A DNA stretch of 64,000 bases from Aliterella atlantica CENA595 (GTDB taxonomy: Bacteria > Cyanobacteriota > Cyanobacteriia > Cyanobacteriales > Chroococcidiopsidaceae), in the NCBI RefSeq assembly GCF_000952155.1, contig NZ_JYON01000016.1, forward strand, positions 1 through 64,000. The letters are read 5' to 3'. The translations under genes were made by a program, and so were the position numbers. Shown here in pieces: positions 9,224 through 17,376 of the stretch. Numbering within the stretch: position 1 is the first letter of the stretch; each line of letters starts with the position of its first letter. A model generated the notes under the pieces. That model saw nothing but the letters and a program-made list of their open reading frames with translations, did not search any database and was not told the origin of the DNA.

Positions 9224-9596
9224 CTAAAGTTGATTAACAAGTTGCATTGTTTTTTGCTTCTTGCCTGTAGCAACTAACCATTTGCCCTCAGCAGGTGCTA
9301 GAGTAATGCCACGACAAACGGGTTGGACAAGGCGATCGCTATTTAGTGTCAAATCGTCCTAAGATACGATAGTCGCCAGCACCAATGTCATTATCAAATA
9401 TAGTTTTGTGACTTACCGTCAGCAAAATGAGTAATTCGTCGCGCAACTCAACATCGCTCATCGATCGACTATTTTCATCCGTCGCCGAGATCGTTAGGCT
9501 GAGGACATCTATTCTGGATGGAGCTAAGTGCTGGAGGCGATCGCTATAAAGGTTGCAAGTAGAGGAACAAGAGCAAGAAATACTCTCCTCAATCAT
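9224..9596 (-). pseudogene. Cytochrome P450 remnant (I-helix and C-terminal pieces)
   Basis: The minus strand carries two broken P450 pieces. The first (9339-9596) reads DVLSLTISATDENSRSMSDV then ELRDELLILLTVSHKTI, matching the region before and in the P450 I helix, but the oxygen-activating AGHETT is changed to VSHKTI. A stop follows after an unrelated tail. The second (about 9224-9330), in another frame, reads VCRGITLAPAEGKWLVATGK, the usual last strand of cyanobacterial P450s. The heme-Cys region and ExxR helix between them and the whole N-terminus are gone. This is a decayed gene with internal deletion, not a functional small protein. Confidence 0.65.
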
Positions 9597-9672
9597 ATCT
9601 TAGGTGGATTTAAAGCCCAGAAAATTTGCTTAAACTCACGAAGGCAGCTTGTTTTAGAGTAGGCAAAATCTC

Positions 9673-10950
9673 ATGAGTTTGGATCTCAATATATATATTA
9701 TTGACCTATTTGTAATTGGTCTGTTGCTGTTTTTTGTGACTTTGGGTTCGGGCTGGATTAGCAAGTTACCACTGTCGTTTGCCTTAATTTATTTATTTGT
9801 AGGCATTGTTCTGGGACCTTATGTATTCAATATCGTGCAAATACGCCCTGATGGCAAATTTCTCGAACGATTAACAGAATTTGTTGTCATCGTTTCTCTA
9901 TATAGCTGCGGCTTAAAAATGAATCGGCGGCTAAACTTGCTTGCTTGGCGTTCGACAATCCGGCTAATTGGTCTATTAATGCCCATATCGATTTTTGCGA
10001 TCGCTGCTGTTGCCCACTGGTTTTTACAATTAGAATGGGGACCAGCTATTTTATTAGGAGCAATACTTGCACCTACAGACCCCGTATTAGCTTCAGAAGT
10101 CCAACTTGCCGATACAGATGATAAAGATGAGTTGCGCTTTGGTTTGACTTCAGAAGGTGGCTTAAACGATGCTTTAGCCTTTCCTTTTGTTTATTTTGGC
10201 ATTCATTGGTTAGAAAAAGGCAATAATTGGCAAGACTGGTTTAAAACTTGGGTTGCAGTAGATTTGCTCTGGGCAGTATTTGCTGGGCTTGTGATGGGAA
10301 TAATTGTCGCTAAAGTTTTGGTTTGGTTGGAGCAAAAGTTAGAAAAATACACTCCCATAGATGAACTGATGGCAGACTTCGTTGCGATCAGTGTAATTTT
10401 GATTACATACGCCTTGACAGAAATGGTTTACGGCTATGGATTTTTGGCTGTATTTGTTGCAGGTATAGCAGCACAAAGGCAGTATCACGATCCAGAAAAA
10501 CGCTTTTCTCAACTTGAATTCACCGAGCAAATTGAGAAGTTAATGGAAGTAGGCACAATTTTGATTGTAGGCTCGATGCTACGAGCGCAACCTATTTGGC
10601 AATATTTGGGCGATTCTTTGCTAATTGGCGGCTTACTACTGTTTGTCATTCGTCCTATAGGTGCGTGGATTAGCACTATAGGCGCTCGCTATACAGGATT
10701 TACACGTTGGTTATTTGGCTGGTTTGGCGTGCGCGGCGTTGGCTCTATATACTATCTCTGCTATGCGTTAGGACATGGTTTAAAAGACCAACTAGGCGAA
10801 CAAATCGCTTGGATTACTTATAGTACGATTGTGTTCTCTGTAATCTTGCATGGTATAACTACAACTCCGCTGATGAATCGATATCAAAAAGCAATCGATC
10901 GCAATCGGCGCAAGTTTGGTAACGCTAATGCAAATGCAGAGCCATCTTAG
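9673..10950 (+). CDS. CPA1-type Na+/H+ antiporter (NhaP-like)
   Basis: Polytopic inner-membrane cation/proton exchanger of 425 residues with about twelve hydrophobic segments. Family signs are the LAPTDPVLASEV motif (about 135-147), and the GLNDALAFPFVY stretch (about 165-176), where conserved Asp residues carry ions. It is shorter than NhaP types with a regulatory tail, ending soon after the last helix. It stands alone between the P450 remnant and a strong bidirectional terminator. Likely role: Na+ export or pH homeostasis under salt or alkaline stress (family knowledge). Confidence 0.92.
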   Translation: MSLDLNIYIIDLFVIGLLLFFVTLGSGWISKLPLSFALIYLFVGIVLGPYVFNIVQIRPDGKFLERLTEFVVIVSLYSCGLKMNRRLNLLAWRSTIRLIGLLMPISIFAIAAVAHWFLQLEWGPAILLGAILAPTDPVLASEVQLADTDDKDELRFGLTSEGGLNDALAFPFVYFGIHWLEKGNNWQDWFKTWVAVDLLWAVFAGLVMGIIVAKVLVWLEQKLEKYTPIDELMADFVAISVILITYALTEMVYGYGFLAVFVAGIAAQRQYHDPEKRFSQLEFTEQIEKLMEVGTILIVGSMLRAQPIWQYLGDSLLIGGLLLFVIRPIGAWISTIGARYTGFTRWLFGWFGVRGVGSIYYLCYALGHGLKDQLGEQIAWITYSTIVFSVILHGITTTPLMNRYQKAIDRNRRKFGNANANAEPS

Positions 10951-11035
10951 GGCTTATATAGAATTGAACGAACGCAGATGAACGCAGATAAACGCAGATA
11001 GCAATCTAACTCCTACAGCATTGGTGAGGGTAAAA

Positions 11036-11067
11036 AAACCTCCTTCTATTGCCATAGAAGGAGGTTT
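11036..11067. terminator. Bidirectional terminator between antiporter and GH13 genes
   Basis: AAACCTCCTTCT and AGAAGGAGGTTT form a perfect 12-bp stem around an 8-nt loop. A-tract on one side and T-tract on the other serve both convergent genes. Confidence 0.85.
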
Positions 11068-11081
11068 GCTATATCTAAAAC

Positions 11082-11112
11082 CTGGTCACTGGTTACTGGT
11101 CACTGGTCACTG
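11082..11112. repeat. TGGTCACTGGT tandem repeat
   Basis: Four CTGGTCACTGGTTA-like units abut the stop codon of the GH13 gene. A nearly identical array lies at 19257-19287 beside hisIE, and a shorter complement (CCAGTGACCAG) lies after the hli stop at 32818. This is a dispersed short repeat. Confidence 0.75.
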
Positions 11113-12765
11113 TTACGCCTGCCAAACAAAGACTTTGGCTTCGTACTCGCCTAAATCTGTAACCAAGCCTTCCTCGCCAGACTCTACATCGTAGTCATTT
11201 GTCCATTCGTGCCATTTACCAGCAGGACACCCAGGTAGTTGATAACCACCTAAGAAGTTATCTGAGAAATTAGCAACGACAACAACGCGGGAACCTTCAT
11301 CGTTCCAACGAGTATAAGCAAGAACTTTTGCTTCTGGGTTTTCGTGGAAAAATTCAATATTTTCCGTATATAGAGCATGATTGCTCTTTCTGAGATTAGT
11401 CAAGCCTTTGTAGTAGTCAAACAAGCCGCGATTTAGATCGTGACCTAACAGCGTCCAATCAATTTTGGCAGAATCAGGTGTTTTAGGCTTATATTCCCCA
11501 AATTCCTCACCCATCCAAATCAAAGGTACGCCAATCGCAGTCATTAAAATTGCTGCGCCTAGTTTGACCCGTTTGAAAGCAGCTTCATCAAAGATTTGGC
11601 GATCGCCCAATTCTACCATGACGTGATTGTGATCGTGATTTGTCAGGTAGTTGACAACATTAGTTGCACCCATAAACCCTTGACGTTTGCAATCAATTAC
11701 ATCCTTGAGGCGCTCTAGATCGAAGGTATCGCCGCAGATATGCTCTAATATGCAATGATAAAAACTGTCATGCCAACAGCCATCCATCGGACCATCAACG
11801 TTAGTAATGCTGGCTGTTTCGGGAATGTGTTCGGCTACAGTATAAAATGGCTTCATGCTAGCTGTATCTTTGGCTTCCTGGACGATCCAGTGCATAAACT
11901 CGTAGTTGGCAATTTGCCGCGCTGCATCAAAGCGGATGCCATCAGTATGAAATTCGCTCACCCAGAAACGCACGTTATCGCCGATAAACTTACGTGCTGG
12001 ATAAGTTTCTAAGTTTTCGTCGTAGTGTTCGTAATTAAATTCTGGACCCCAGTTATTATCAGGATCGCGGGGTTCGTGGTGATACCAATAATCGTGATCG
12101 ATTTGAGTTAGGGGGGCTTCAGCTTCGGAGTGGTTGTAGATCCCATCCATAATTACGCGAATGCCTTTGCCATGACACTCATCAATTAGCTGCTTTAAAC
12201 CTTCTGTAGGTCCGTAACTCGATTCAGTCGCAAAGAAGTGGCGCGGGTTATATCCCCAGCTATGATCGCCTGGATATTCTTTAACAGGCATAAGTTCGAT
12301 CGCATTTACGCCTAAATCGCACAGATAATCTAATTTTTCGATGACGTGCTTGTATTTACCGCGTGCGTAAGGGTCATCTTCACCGCCGGAAAAGTCGCCT
12401 ACGTGCAGTTCGTAGATAACTAACTCGTTATCTGCTGGCAAAGGTTTGTCGTCGTGCTTCCATACATAGGTATCGACAATTCTCTCCCCATCTTTGATGC
12501 GTACTACACCATTCTGAGTCGGGTTATCTATATCTACTGCATAAGGATCGACGACTTCTACCCACTGATCCGGTTCAAAAAACCACGATTTGGACTGAAC
12601 GCGGAATTTGTATTGATAAACGCCATCTTCCAAATCTACTTTGGTGCGGAAGTAACCGTCTTTACCTTTTTCCATTGGTATATCTTGCCAATCGGAAAAA
12701 TTGCCAATCAATGCTGCTCCCTTAATATACGGTGCAAACAGGTTGAACTCAATAGGGCTTGCCAT
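11113..12765 (-). CDS. GH13 alpha-amylase/branching-enzyme family protein with N-terminal CBM48
   Basis: 550 residues from the ATG at 12765 (MASPIEFNLFAPYIKG). An upstream extension of 32 codons is open but looks unrelated to the family. Residues about 1-95 are a CBM48/E-set domain, followed by the GH13 barrel: region I VIMDGIYNHS, region II DGIRFDAAR with the nucleophile Asp, region III VAEHIPE with the acid/base Glu, region IV LTNHDHNH. It lacks the long N-terminus of GlgB. It probably acts on alpha-1,4/1,6-glucan in glycogen metabolism; the exact reaction (hydrolase, branching or transferase) cannot be read from sequence. Monocistronic, with a terminator just downstream. Confidence 0.9.
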   Translation of the reverse strand: MASPIEFNLFAPYIKGAALIGNFSDWQDIPMEKGKDGYFRTKVDLEDGVYQYKFRVQSKSWFFEPDQWVEVVDPYAVDIDNPTQNGVVRIKDGERIVDTYVWKHDDKPLPADNELVIYELHVGDFSGGEDDPYARGKYKHVIEKLDYLCDLGVNAIELMPVKEYPGDHSWGYNPRHFFATESSYGPTEGLKQLIDECHGKGIRVIMDGIYNHSEAEAPLTQIDHDYWYHHEPRDPDNNWGPEFNYEHYDENLETYPARKFIGDNVRFWVSEFHTDGIRFDAARQIANYEFMHWIVQEAKDTASMKPFYTVAEHIPETASITNVDGPMDGCWHDSFYHCILEHICGDTFDLERLKDVIDCKRQGFMGATNVVNYLTNHDHNHVMVELGDRQIFDEAAFKRVKLGAAILMTAIGVPLIWMGEEFGEYKPKTPDSAKIDWTLLGHDLNRGLFDYYKGLTNLRKSNHALYTENIEFFHENPEAKVLAYTRWNDEGSRVVVVANFSDNFLGGYQLPGCPAGKWHEWTNDYDVESGEEGLVTDLGEYEAKVFVWQA

Positions 12766-12952
12766 ATAAGTATTATGAGTATAAAAACTACCTGCTCGTA
12801 TTTTCACTGTCCTTGCTCTGTTTGCGGATCGTTCTTGAGAGATATATCGGGTGATTGGCAAGTATGGTTAGGTAATAATCTTTATTTGAGGATAAAAGTT
12901 GCTAAACCTAAAATTTGCTTAAAAATGGCTAAAAAAAAGAAATTATCGCATT

Positions 12953-13579
12953 TTAAGAACCGCTAAGGTGGGCGATCGCTTGCCTGATCCAATCTTCAGC
13001 ATTAGAATTTTTCGTCAAACCTACTTGTTGACTTACAGCTTGCAAAGCTCCCGAAACTTCGCTAGCCGTGTATCCTAGTGCCAATAAAGTCATCTGCACG
13101 TCTTCTAAAATAGCTGGCGCAGGACCATCTGTAGGCGCAACTAAGCCAGGTATATTAGTCCAGTCTGCTAGTTTTTTCTTTAACTCCAAACACAGGCGTT
13201 CGGCAGTTTTCCCACCTACACCAGGAGTTTGAATCAGTAATTGAGTATTGCTAGTAACGATCGCCTGCACTAAGTCGGGTAAAGGTAAAGTATCTAATAA
13301 TGCGATCGCGCTTGCCGTACCAATCCCGCTAACGCTAGTCAATTGCCGAAATAAATCCCGTTCGGCTAAAGTCCCAAATCCATATAGTAGCGGTTGTTCT
13401 TCCCTAATCTGCAAATGAGTAAAAACCTGCGCCGTTTCACCCACAGGTGGTAATTGTTGCATCAACCGCGTGGTAATTTGCAAATCGTAGCCGCAGGAAT
13501 TGACTTCTAAAGTGAGAATAACGCGATTGTTACTACTTTTACTAACCCCTGCAACTATGCCTTTAAGATAGCTAATCAT
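12953..13579 (-). CDS. ruvA: Holliday junction branch migration protein RuvA
   Basis: 208 residues from ATG 13579 ([11 protein letters not shown]). The open frame runs 16 codons further up, but those overlap the phosphatase gene. The OB-fold N-terminus is followed by two helix-hairpin-helix motifs ([16 protein letters not shown] and [14 protein letters not shown]) that bind junction DNA, then an acid-poor linker and a C-terminal domain III ([17 protein letters not shown]) that contacts RuvB. The start overlaps the stop of the upstream phosphatase by 4 nt (ATGA), so the two are translationally coupled. No ruvB or ruvC in the window. Confidence 0.96.
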   Translation of the reverse strand: MISYLKGIVAGVSKSSNNRVILTLEVNSCGYDLQITTRLMQQLPPVGETAQVFTHLQIREEQPLLYGFGTLAERDLFRQLTSVSGIGTASAIALLDTLPLPDLVQAIVTSNTQLLIQTPGVGGKTAERLCLELKKKLADWTNIPGLVAPTDGPAPAILEDVQMTLLALGYTASEVSGALQAVSQQVGLTKNSNAEDWIRQAIAHLSGS

Positions 13580-14325
13580 GCCAAAAAACCGAAGTGATTT
13601 AAGCCCTCTAGAATACCACCAGCACAAAAAGCTTGCGCTAAATAATGGTAGTCAGCAGGGTTATCTTTATGCCATTGCAAAAGTTCTGACTTAGCATTAC
13701 CAACAATAATGCCCCGTTCTTCTCCTTGAGCAAATAAAGCAATATCGTTGCCAGAATCACCGCAAACGACAGTATTGTTTGCTGCTATCCCCCACTCCTG
13801 GCGCAGATATTGTACTGCCAAGCCTTTATCGCCATGACGAGGCAAAATATCTAAGTCTATACCTGCACTGTAGATTAATTTAGTATCTAAGCCTTGCTGT
13901 TGCAATGCAGATTTTAGCTGCGGGATGACTTCTTGTGCAGTTTCTTCTGTCAGCAAAAAGCTAACCTTATACGGGCGCTGTTCGGAGTCTGGCTGCATTG
14001 TCAAGTCAGCAAAATGAGCCGTAGTAGCGAGGATTTTATCTCGATCCCATCCTGGCGAAAGTTTATCCCACCAGCCGCTATTAGGAGTATCGCTACCATT
14101 GAAGTAAATTTCTGTACCAACTGAAGCAATTAGAGCATCAGGTTCTAGAAGTTGCTTTTCGCTTTGGAGTTCTCGAAATAGTACAGGCGATCGCCCAGTT
14201 GCATAAACTATCTTTGTGCCGCGATCTTGGCGATGCTCCTCTAGTTTCTCATTTAGTTGGGCTAAAGCGCGATCGTCTCCCACAAGGGTATTGTCTAAAT
14301 CGGTTACAAACAAAAATGATTTCAC
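13576..14325 (-). CDS. spp: Sucrose-phosphate phosphatase (HAD superfamily)
   Basis: 249 residues matching the cyanobacterial sucrose-6-phosphatase family, which makes sucrose, a compatible solute, in the cytosol. HAD motif I is [12 protein letters not shown] with nucleophile Asp, motif II is YATGRSP, the conserved Lys lies in RHGDKGLA, and motif IV is [14 protein letters not shown] start. It overlaps ruvA by 4 nt in the same orientation. Mannosyl-3-phosphoglycerate or trehalose phosphatases are related alternatives, but length and the SVGTEIYF segment favour Spp. No sucrose-phosphate synthase nearby. Confidence 0.85.
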   Translation of the reverse strand: MKSFLFVTDLDNTLVGDDRALAQLNEKLEEHRQDRGTKIVYATGRSPVLFRELQSEKQLLEPDALIASVGTEIYFNGSDTPNSGWWDKLSPGWDRDKILATTAHFADLTMQPDSEQRPYKVSFLLTEETAQEVIPQLKSALQQQGLDTKLIYSAGIDLDILPRHGDKGLAVQYLRQEWGIAANNTVVCGDSGNDIALFAQGEERGIIVGNAKSELLQWHKDNPADYHYLAQAFCAGGILEGLNHFGFLA

Positions 14326-14380
14326 GGCGACTCGTTATAGCTAACAATTCATAAGGTTAGCAAATGAAGTAGACTTCGCT

Positions 14381-15211
14381 ATGACTTACGACAATATCTG
14401 CAAATATCTAGCTGAAGAGTACCCACAAAGTTTTACCCGTTGGCTATCTTCAACGCCAACAACAGAAGTTGGGGTACTAAAAACTGAGTTAAGCCTAGAA
14501 CCAATCCGCGCCGACTCGGTTACATTACTACAAACTTCTAACCAAATCTTGCATCTAGAATTTCAAACTCTACCTGCATCAGAACCGCCATTACCCTTAC
14601 GGATGCTGGATTATTGGCTGCGACTGTATCGGCAATATCGCTGTCCAATCGAACAAATTATTATTTTTCTTAAACCTACAACCTCTGAGGCAGTTTTTGT
14701 CAATGAATTTACAGCCGCCAATACATGGCATCGCTATAGAGTAATCCGCCTGTGGGAGCAAGATCCAGCCCCTCTACTAGCCGATAATGCTTTACTACCC
14801 TTAGCCGCGCTTGCAAGGACAAATTCACCGAGAAACTTACTAGAGCGAGTAGCCACGCAAGTCGCTACTATTGAATCAGTCGAGCAACGGCAAAATTTAG
14901 CTGCAAGTGTAGAAATCTTAGCAGGTTTGAGATTCGAGCAAAACTTAATCAATCAACTATTTAGAGAAGACATCATGAAAGAATCAGTTATTTATCAGCA
15001 AATTCTCCAAGAAGGAGTCAGAAAAGGGCAGCAGTTAGGAGAAGCAACTTTGATTGTACGTTTACTAGAACGCCGCTTTGGTAGTATTGATACTACAACT
15101 CAAGAGCAGATTCGCAATCTACCCAGCGATCGCTTAGAAGAACTAGCTGTAGCTTTGCTCGATTTTGCAGCGCTTACGGAAGTAACTACCTGGCTGCAAA
15201 ACGAAAACTAA
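14381..15211 (+). CDS. Rpn/PDDEXK-type nuclease-like protein with DUF4351 tail
   Basis: 276 residues. The N-terminal half has a PD-(D/E)XK-like core: ADSVTLLQTSNQILHLEFQT gives the Asp ... E-x-Q pattern of Rpn recombination-promoting nucleases and related transposase-like proteins. The C-terminal 60 residues (LIVRLLERRFGSIDTTTQEQI then LPSDRLEELAVALLDF) match DUF4351. These genes occur in many dispersed copies in cyanobacteria and are thought to be mobile or selfish (family knowledge), but no inverted repeats are evident here. The last codons overlap the convergent small gene by 4 nt. Function in this cell is uncertain. Confidence 0.8.
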   Translation: MTYDNICKYLAEEYPQSFTRWLSSTPTTEVGVLKTELSLEPIRADSVTLLQTSNQILHLEFQTLPASEPPLPLRMLDYWLRLYRQYRCPIEQIIIFLKPTTSEAVFVNEFTAANTWHRYRVIRLWEQDPAPLLADNALLPLAALARTNSPRNLLERVATQVATIESVEQRQNLAASVEILAGLRFEQNLINQLFREDIMKESVIYQQILQEGVRKGQQLGEATLIVRLLERRFGSIDTTTQEQIRNLPSDRLEELAVALLDFAALTEVTTWLQNEN

Positions 15212-15555
15212 TATCTACCGCGATCGCGTTGCAAGTCAAAAATTACTTTCTCTGCACACCAATTAACCGATTTATGCGGATTGCGGGCTTTGGCTAGCTC
15301 CATCAGTCGCGTCGCCGCCAGAGCGTCGCCGTTCAATAGCAATAGTAGCTTTTTTTGCAATTTCCCTGAAGCTCGTTCTATACTGACGCGTTCTTCCTGC
15401 CCATAATATGTTTGAGTTGTTCCTGTATTAAAGTAGCGTTTAAATTTTGAACGACATTTTACTCTGGTGTAAGGCGATTGACTGCGCCACAATATATAAC
15501 CTACGCCGACAAGCAGCGCACTTGTAGCAAGTATTTTTAAGATTCCAATAGTCAT
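15208..15555 (-). CDS. Conserved-looking small membrane-anchored protein
   Basis: 115 residues of unknown function. One N-terminal membrane helix (ILKILATSALLVGVGYILW) is followed by a basic segment and a helical domain with LLLLLNGDALAATRLMELAK and WCAEKVIFDLQRDRGRY. The latter resembles a tail seen in small cyanobacterial proteins, but I cannot name a family. It is convergent with the nuclease-like gene and shares 4 nt with it. The coding pattern is good and the ATG is clear. Confidence 0.65.
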   Translation of the reverse strand: MTIGILKILATSALLVGVGYILWRSQSPYTRVKCRSKFKRYFNTGTTQTYYGQEERVSIERASGKLQKKLLLLLNGDALAATRLMELAKARNPHKSVNWCAEKVIFDLQRDRGRY

Positions 15556-15773
15556 TTATATAGAGGGAAAAAGGTCAAAGGGGCAGGAGTACATGATGGA
15601 AAGCGGGGGTTTTTAGCCAAAGAACTTAAATTTCTGTGCATCTACAAGTAAATTCAATTGCTGCAAACCTCTTGAGCAATAGCCCTAGGCACAAATGTAC
15701 TTTCTCTGTATTTATAATTCCCAAAACAGTTACTTTTGTAACTTTGTAAAACGTGTTTGTACTTAAAGATTGA

Positions 15774-17036
15774 ATGAAGTTTCCCGCAAAAGATCGTTCC
15801 TCGTGGCTACCTCAGCTAGATCCTCAAGTCTGGATTTTGGCTTTCGGTCGTTTTTTATCTGAAGTTGGTACTGGTTTTACTCTGTTCTACGCGCCAATAT
15901 TTTTTGTCAATCATGTTGGCTTATCAGCAACGGCGGTCGGTTTTGCCTTAGGTAGTGCTTCAATATCTGGAGTCGTCGGGCGGATTTTGGGCGGTTCGTT
16001 CTCAGATTCGCAGTTTTGGGGTCGGCGCAAGACATTGTTACTTTCGGCGGCAATTAGCGCGATCGCTTCTCTAGTTTTGGCTAGTGCTAATGATTTTTTA
16101 ATTTTAGTTATTGGTAATTTGCTTAGTGGTATGGGACAAGGGTTGTATTGGCCCGCCAACGAGTCAGTGGTAGCAGATTTGACAGCCACAGAACAACGTC
16201 ATGAAGCTTATGCCATTACTAGACTTGCAGACAATCTGGGTATGGGTATGGGGGTAGTATTGGGAGGATTGTTAATTAGCACTACTGGAGCTTATCGAGT
16301 GCTGTTTATTATTGATGCAATTTCGTTTGCCGTCTTTTTTGGCGTGGTATATTTCGCCATTAAAGAGACTTACAGACAAGTGGATGCTAGATCGGCTGTA
16401 TCGCTCAAATCTAGCTGGTTAATTGCCCTGCACGATCGCCGCTTGCTTGTTTACGTACTAATTAATGTAATTTTTACTACTTATGTTTCCCAACTGCAAA
16501 GTACATTACCGCTTTATCTAAAAAACTTTGTATCTTTAGGAGCAAAGACAGGTTTTACTGAAGCTAATATTAGTGCTATTTTCGGCTGGCATCTAGCTTT
16601 AGCAATTATTACTCAACTACCTATAGCGCGTAGTTTACGGCGCTTTAGTCATACTCAAGCCCTCAGCTTTTCGGCTTTAATGTGGGCATTAGGATTTGTT
16701 TTAGTTTGGGTTACAGGTGTTGCTGCTAGCAATCAACTGATGTGGGCAGTTTTAGCATTGGGATTGTTTTCCTTGGCGATCGTTTCTTATACGCCTTTTG
16801 CTTCAGCTTTGGTTACTAATTTAGCCCCGCCTTCGCAGTTAGGTGTATATTTTTCCATGAGTTCTTTGTGCTGGGCGGCGGGGTATTTTATTGGTCCCCC
16901 TTTGGGTGGTTGGGCATTAGATAAAACGCCTATGTTTGCCGATAGTTTTTGGTTAGGATTGGCTTTTAGCGTAGGTATATTGTTGCTAATTTTGTATTAT
17001 TTAGATCGGCTTTTAATAAATAATAAAAATACTTAG
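15774..17036 (+). CDS. Major facilitator superfamily transporter
   Basis: 420 residues with twelve predicted membrane helices in two six-helix halves. The loop between helices 2 and 3 reads GGSFSDSQFWGRRKT, the MFS motif A region (G-x-x-x-D-x-x-G-R-R). Helix 5 has the GMGMGVVLGGLL glycine-rich run. Substrate cannot be inferred; drug/sugar efflux-type members look closest. A 5' leader of about 200 nt without genes precedes it. Stands alone, with the porin gene 340 nt downstream. Confidence 0.88.
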   Translation: MKFPAKDRSSWLPQLDPQVWILAFGRFLSEVGTGFTLFYAPIFFVNHVGLSATAVGFALGSASISGVVGRILGGSFSDSQFWGRRKTLLLSAAISAIASLVLASANDFLILVIGNLLSGMGQGLYWPANESVVADLTATEQRHEAYAITRLADNLGMGMGVVLGGLLISTTGAYRVLFIIDAISFAVFFGVVYFAIKETYRQVDARSAVSLKSSWLIALHDRRLLVYVLINVIFTTYVSQLQSTLPLYLKNFVSLGAKTGFTEANISAIFGWHLALAIITQLPIARSLRRFSHTQALSFSALMWALGFVLVWVTGVAASNQLMWAVLALGLFSLAIVSYTPFASALVTNLAPPSQLGVYFSMSSLCWAAGYFIGPPLGGWALDKTPMFADSFWLGLAFSVGILLLILYYLDRLLINNKNT

Positions 17037-17360
17037 ACTGGATTTGTCGCCTAAGAGTATGGCTATTAACCGTAGTTAAAAGTACTGCCCATATATATGA
17101 TACCTAGCAAGTCCAAGCTATTCTATGACAAATAATCAGTCTATCTATAGATAAATCTTACAAGATGTATATTATTTATCTATGTAATATACCTGATACC
17201 TTTAGCTAATAGCAGTTAAAAACTATTTAAATTAATTTAATTTTGTAAAAGATTTAAAATTACAAAGTTTTATTTTGTAATTCTGGTACACTTTTCTAGA
17301 AGTAATGTTTTAGAAACCAATAGTTGTTGGGACCTGAATCTAACAACTAGGATATTAGGT
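17037..17360. other. AT-rich intergenic region and long 5' leader of the porin gene
   Basis: No gene is visible. The stretch is very AT-rich, with repeated TTAAAA/TTTTAAA tracts near 17215-17275, consistent with a strong promoter and a leader of up to a few hundred nt. I cannot place a -10/-35 pair with confidence. Confidence 0.5.
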
Positions 17361-17371
17361 GTGTGAGGAGT
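17361..17371 (+). promoter_or_regulatory. Candidate Yfr1 sRNA target site over the porin Shine-Dalgarno
   Basis: GTGTGAGGAGT is the exact reverse complement of the conserved unpaired motif ACUCCUCACAC of the cyanobacterial small RNA Yfr1. It contains the Shine-Dalgarno GAGGAG and ends 5 nt before the ATG. In Prochlorococcus Yfr1 pairs with porin (som) mRNAs (known). Pairing here would block ribosome loading. Yfr1 itself is not in the window. Confidence 0.6.
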
Positions 17372-17376
17372 AATTT

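Noticed and set aside
12454..12966. 170-codon plus-strand frame opposite the GH13 gene
   Set aside because: Antisense shadow of the CBM48 region; Cys/Ile-rich with no domain.
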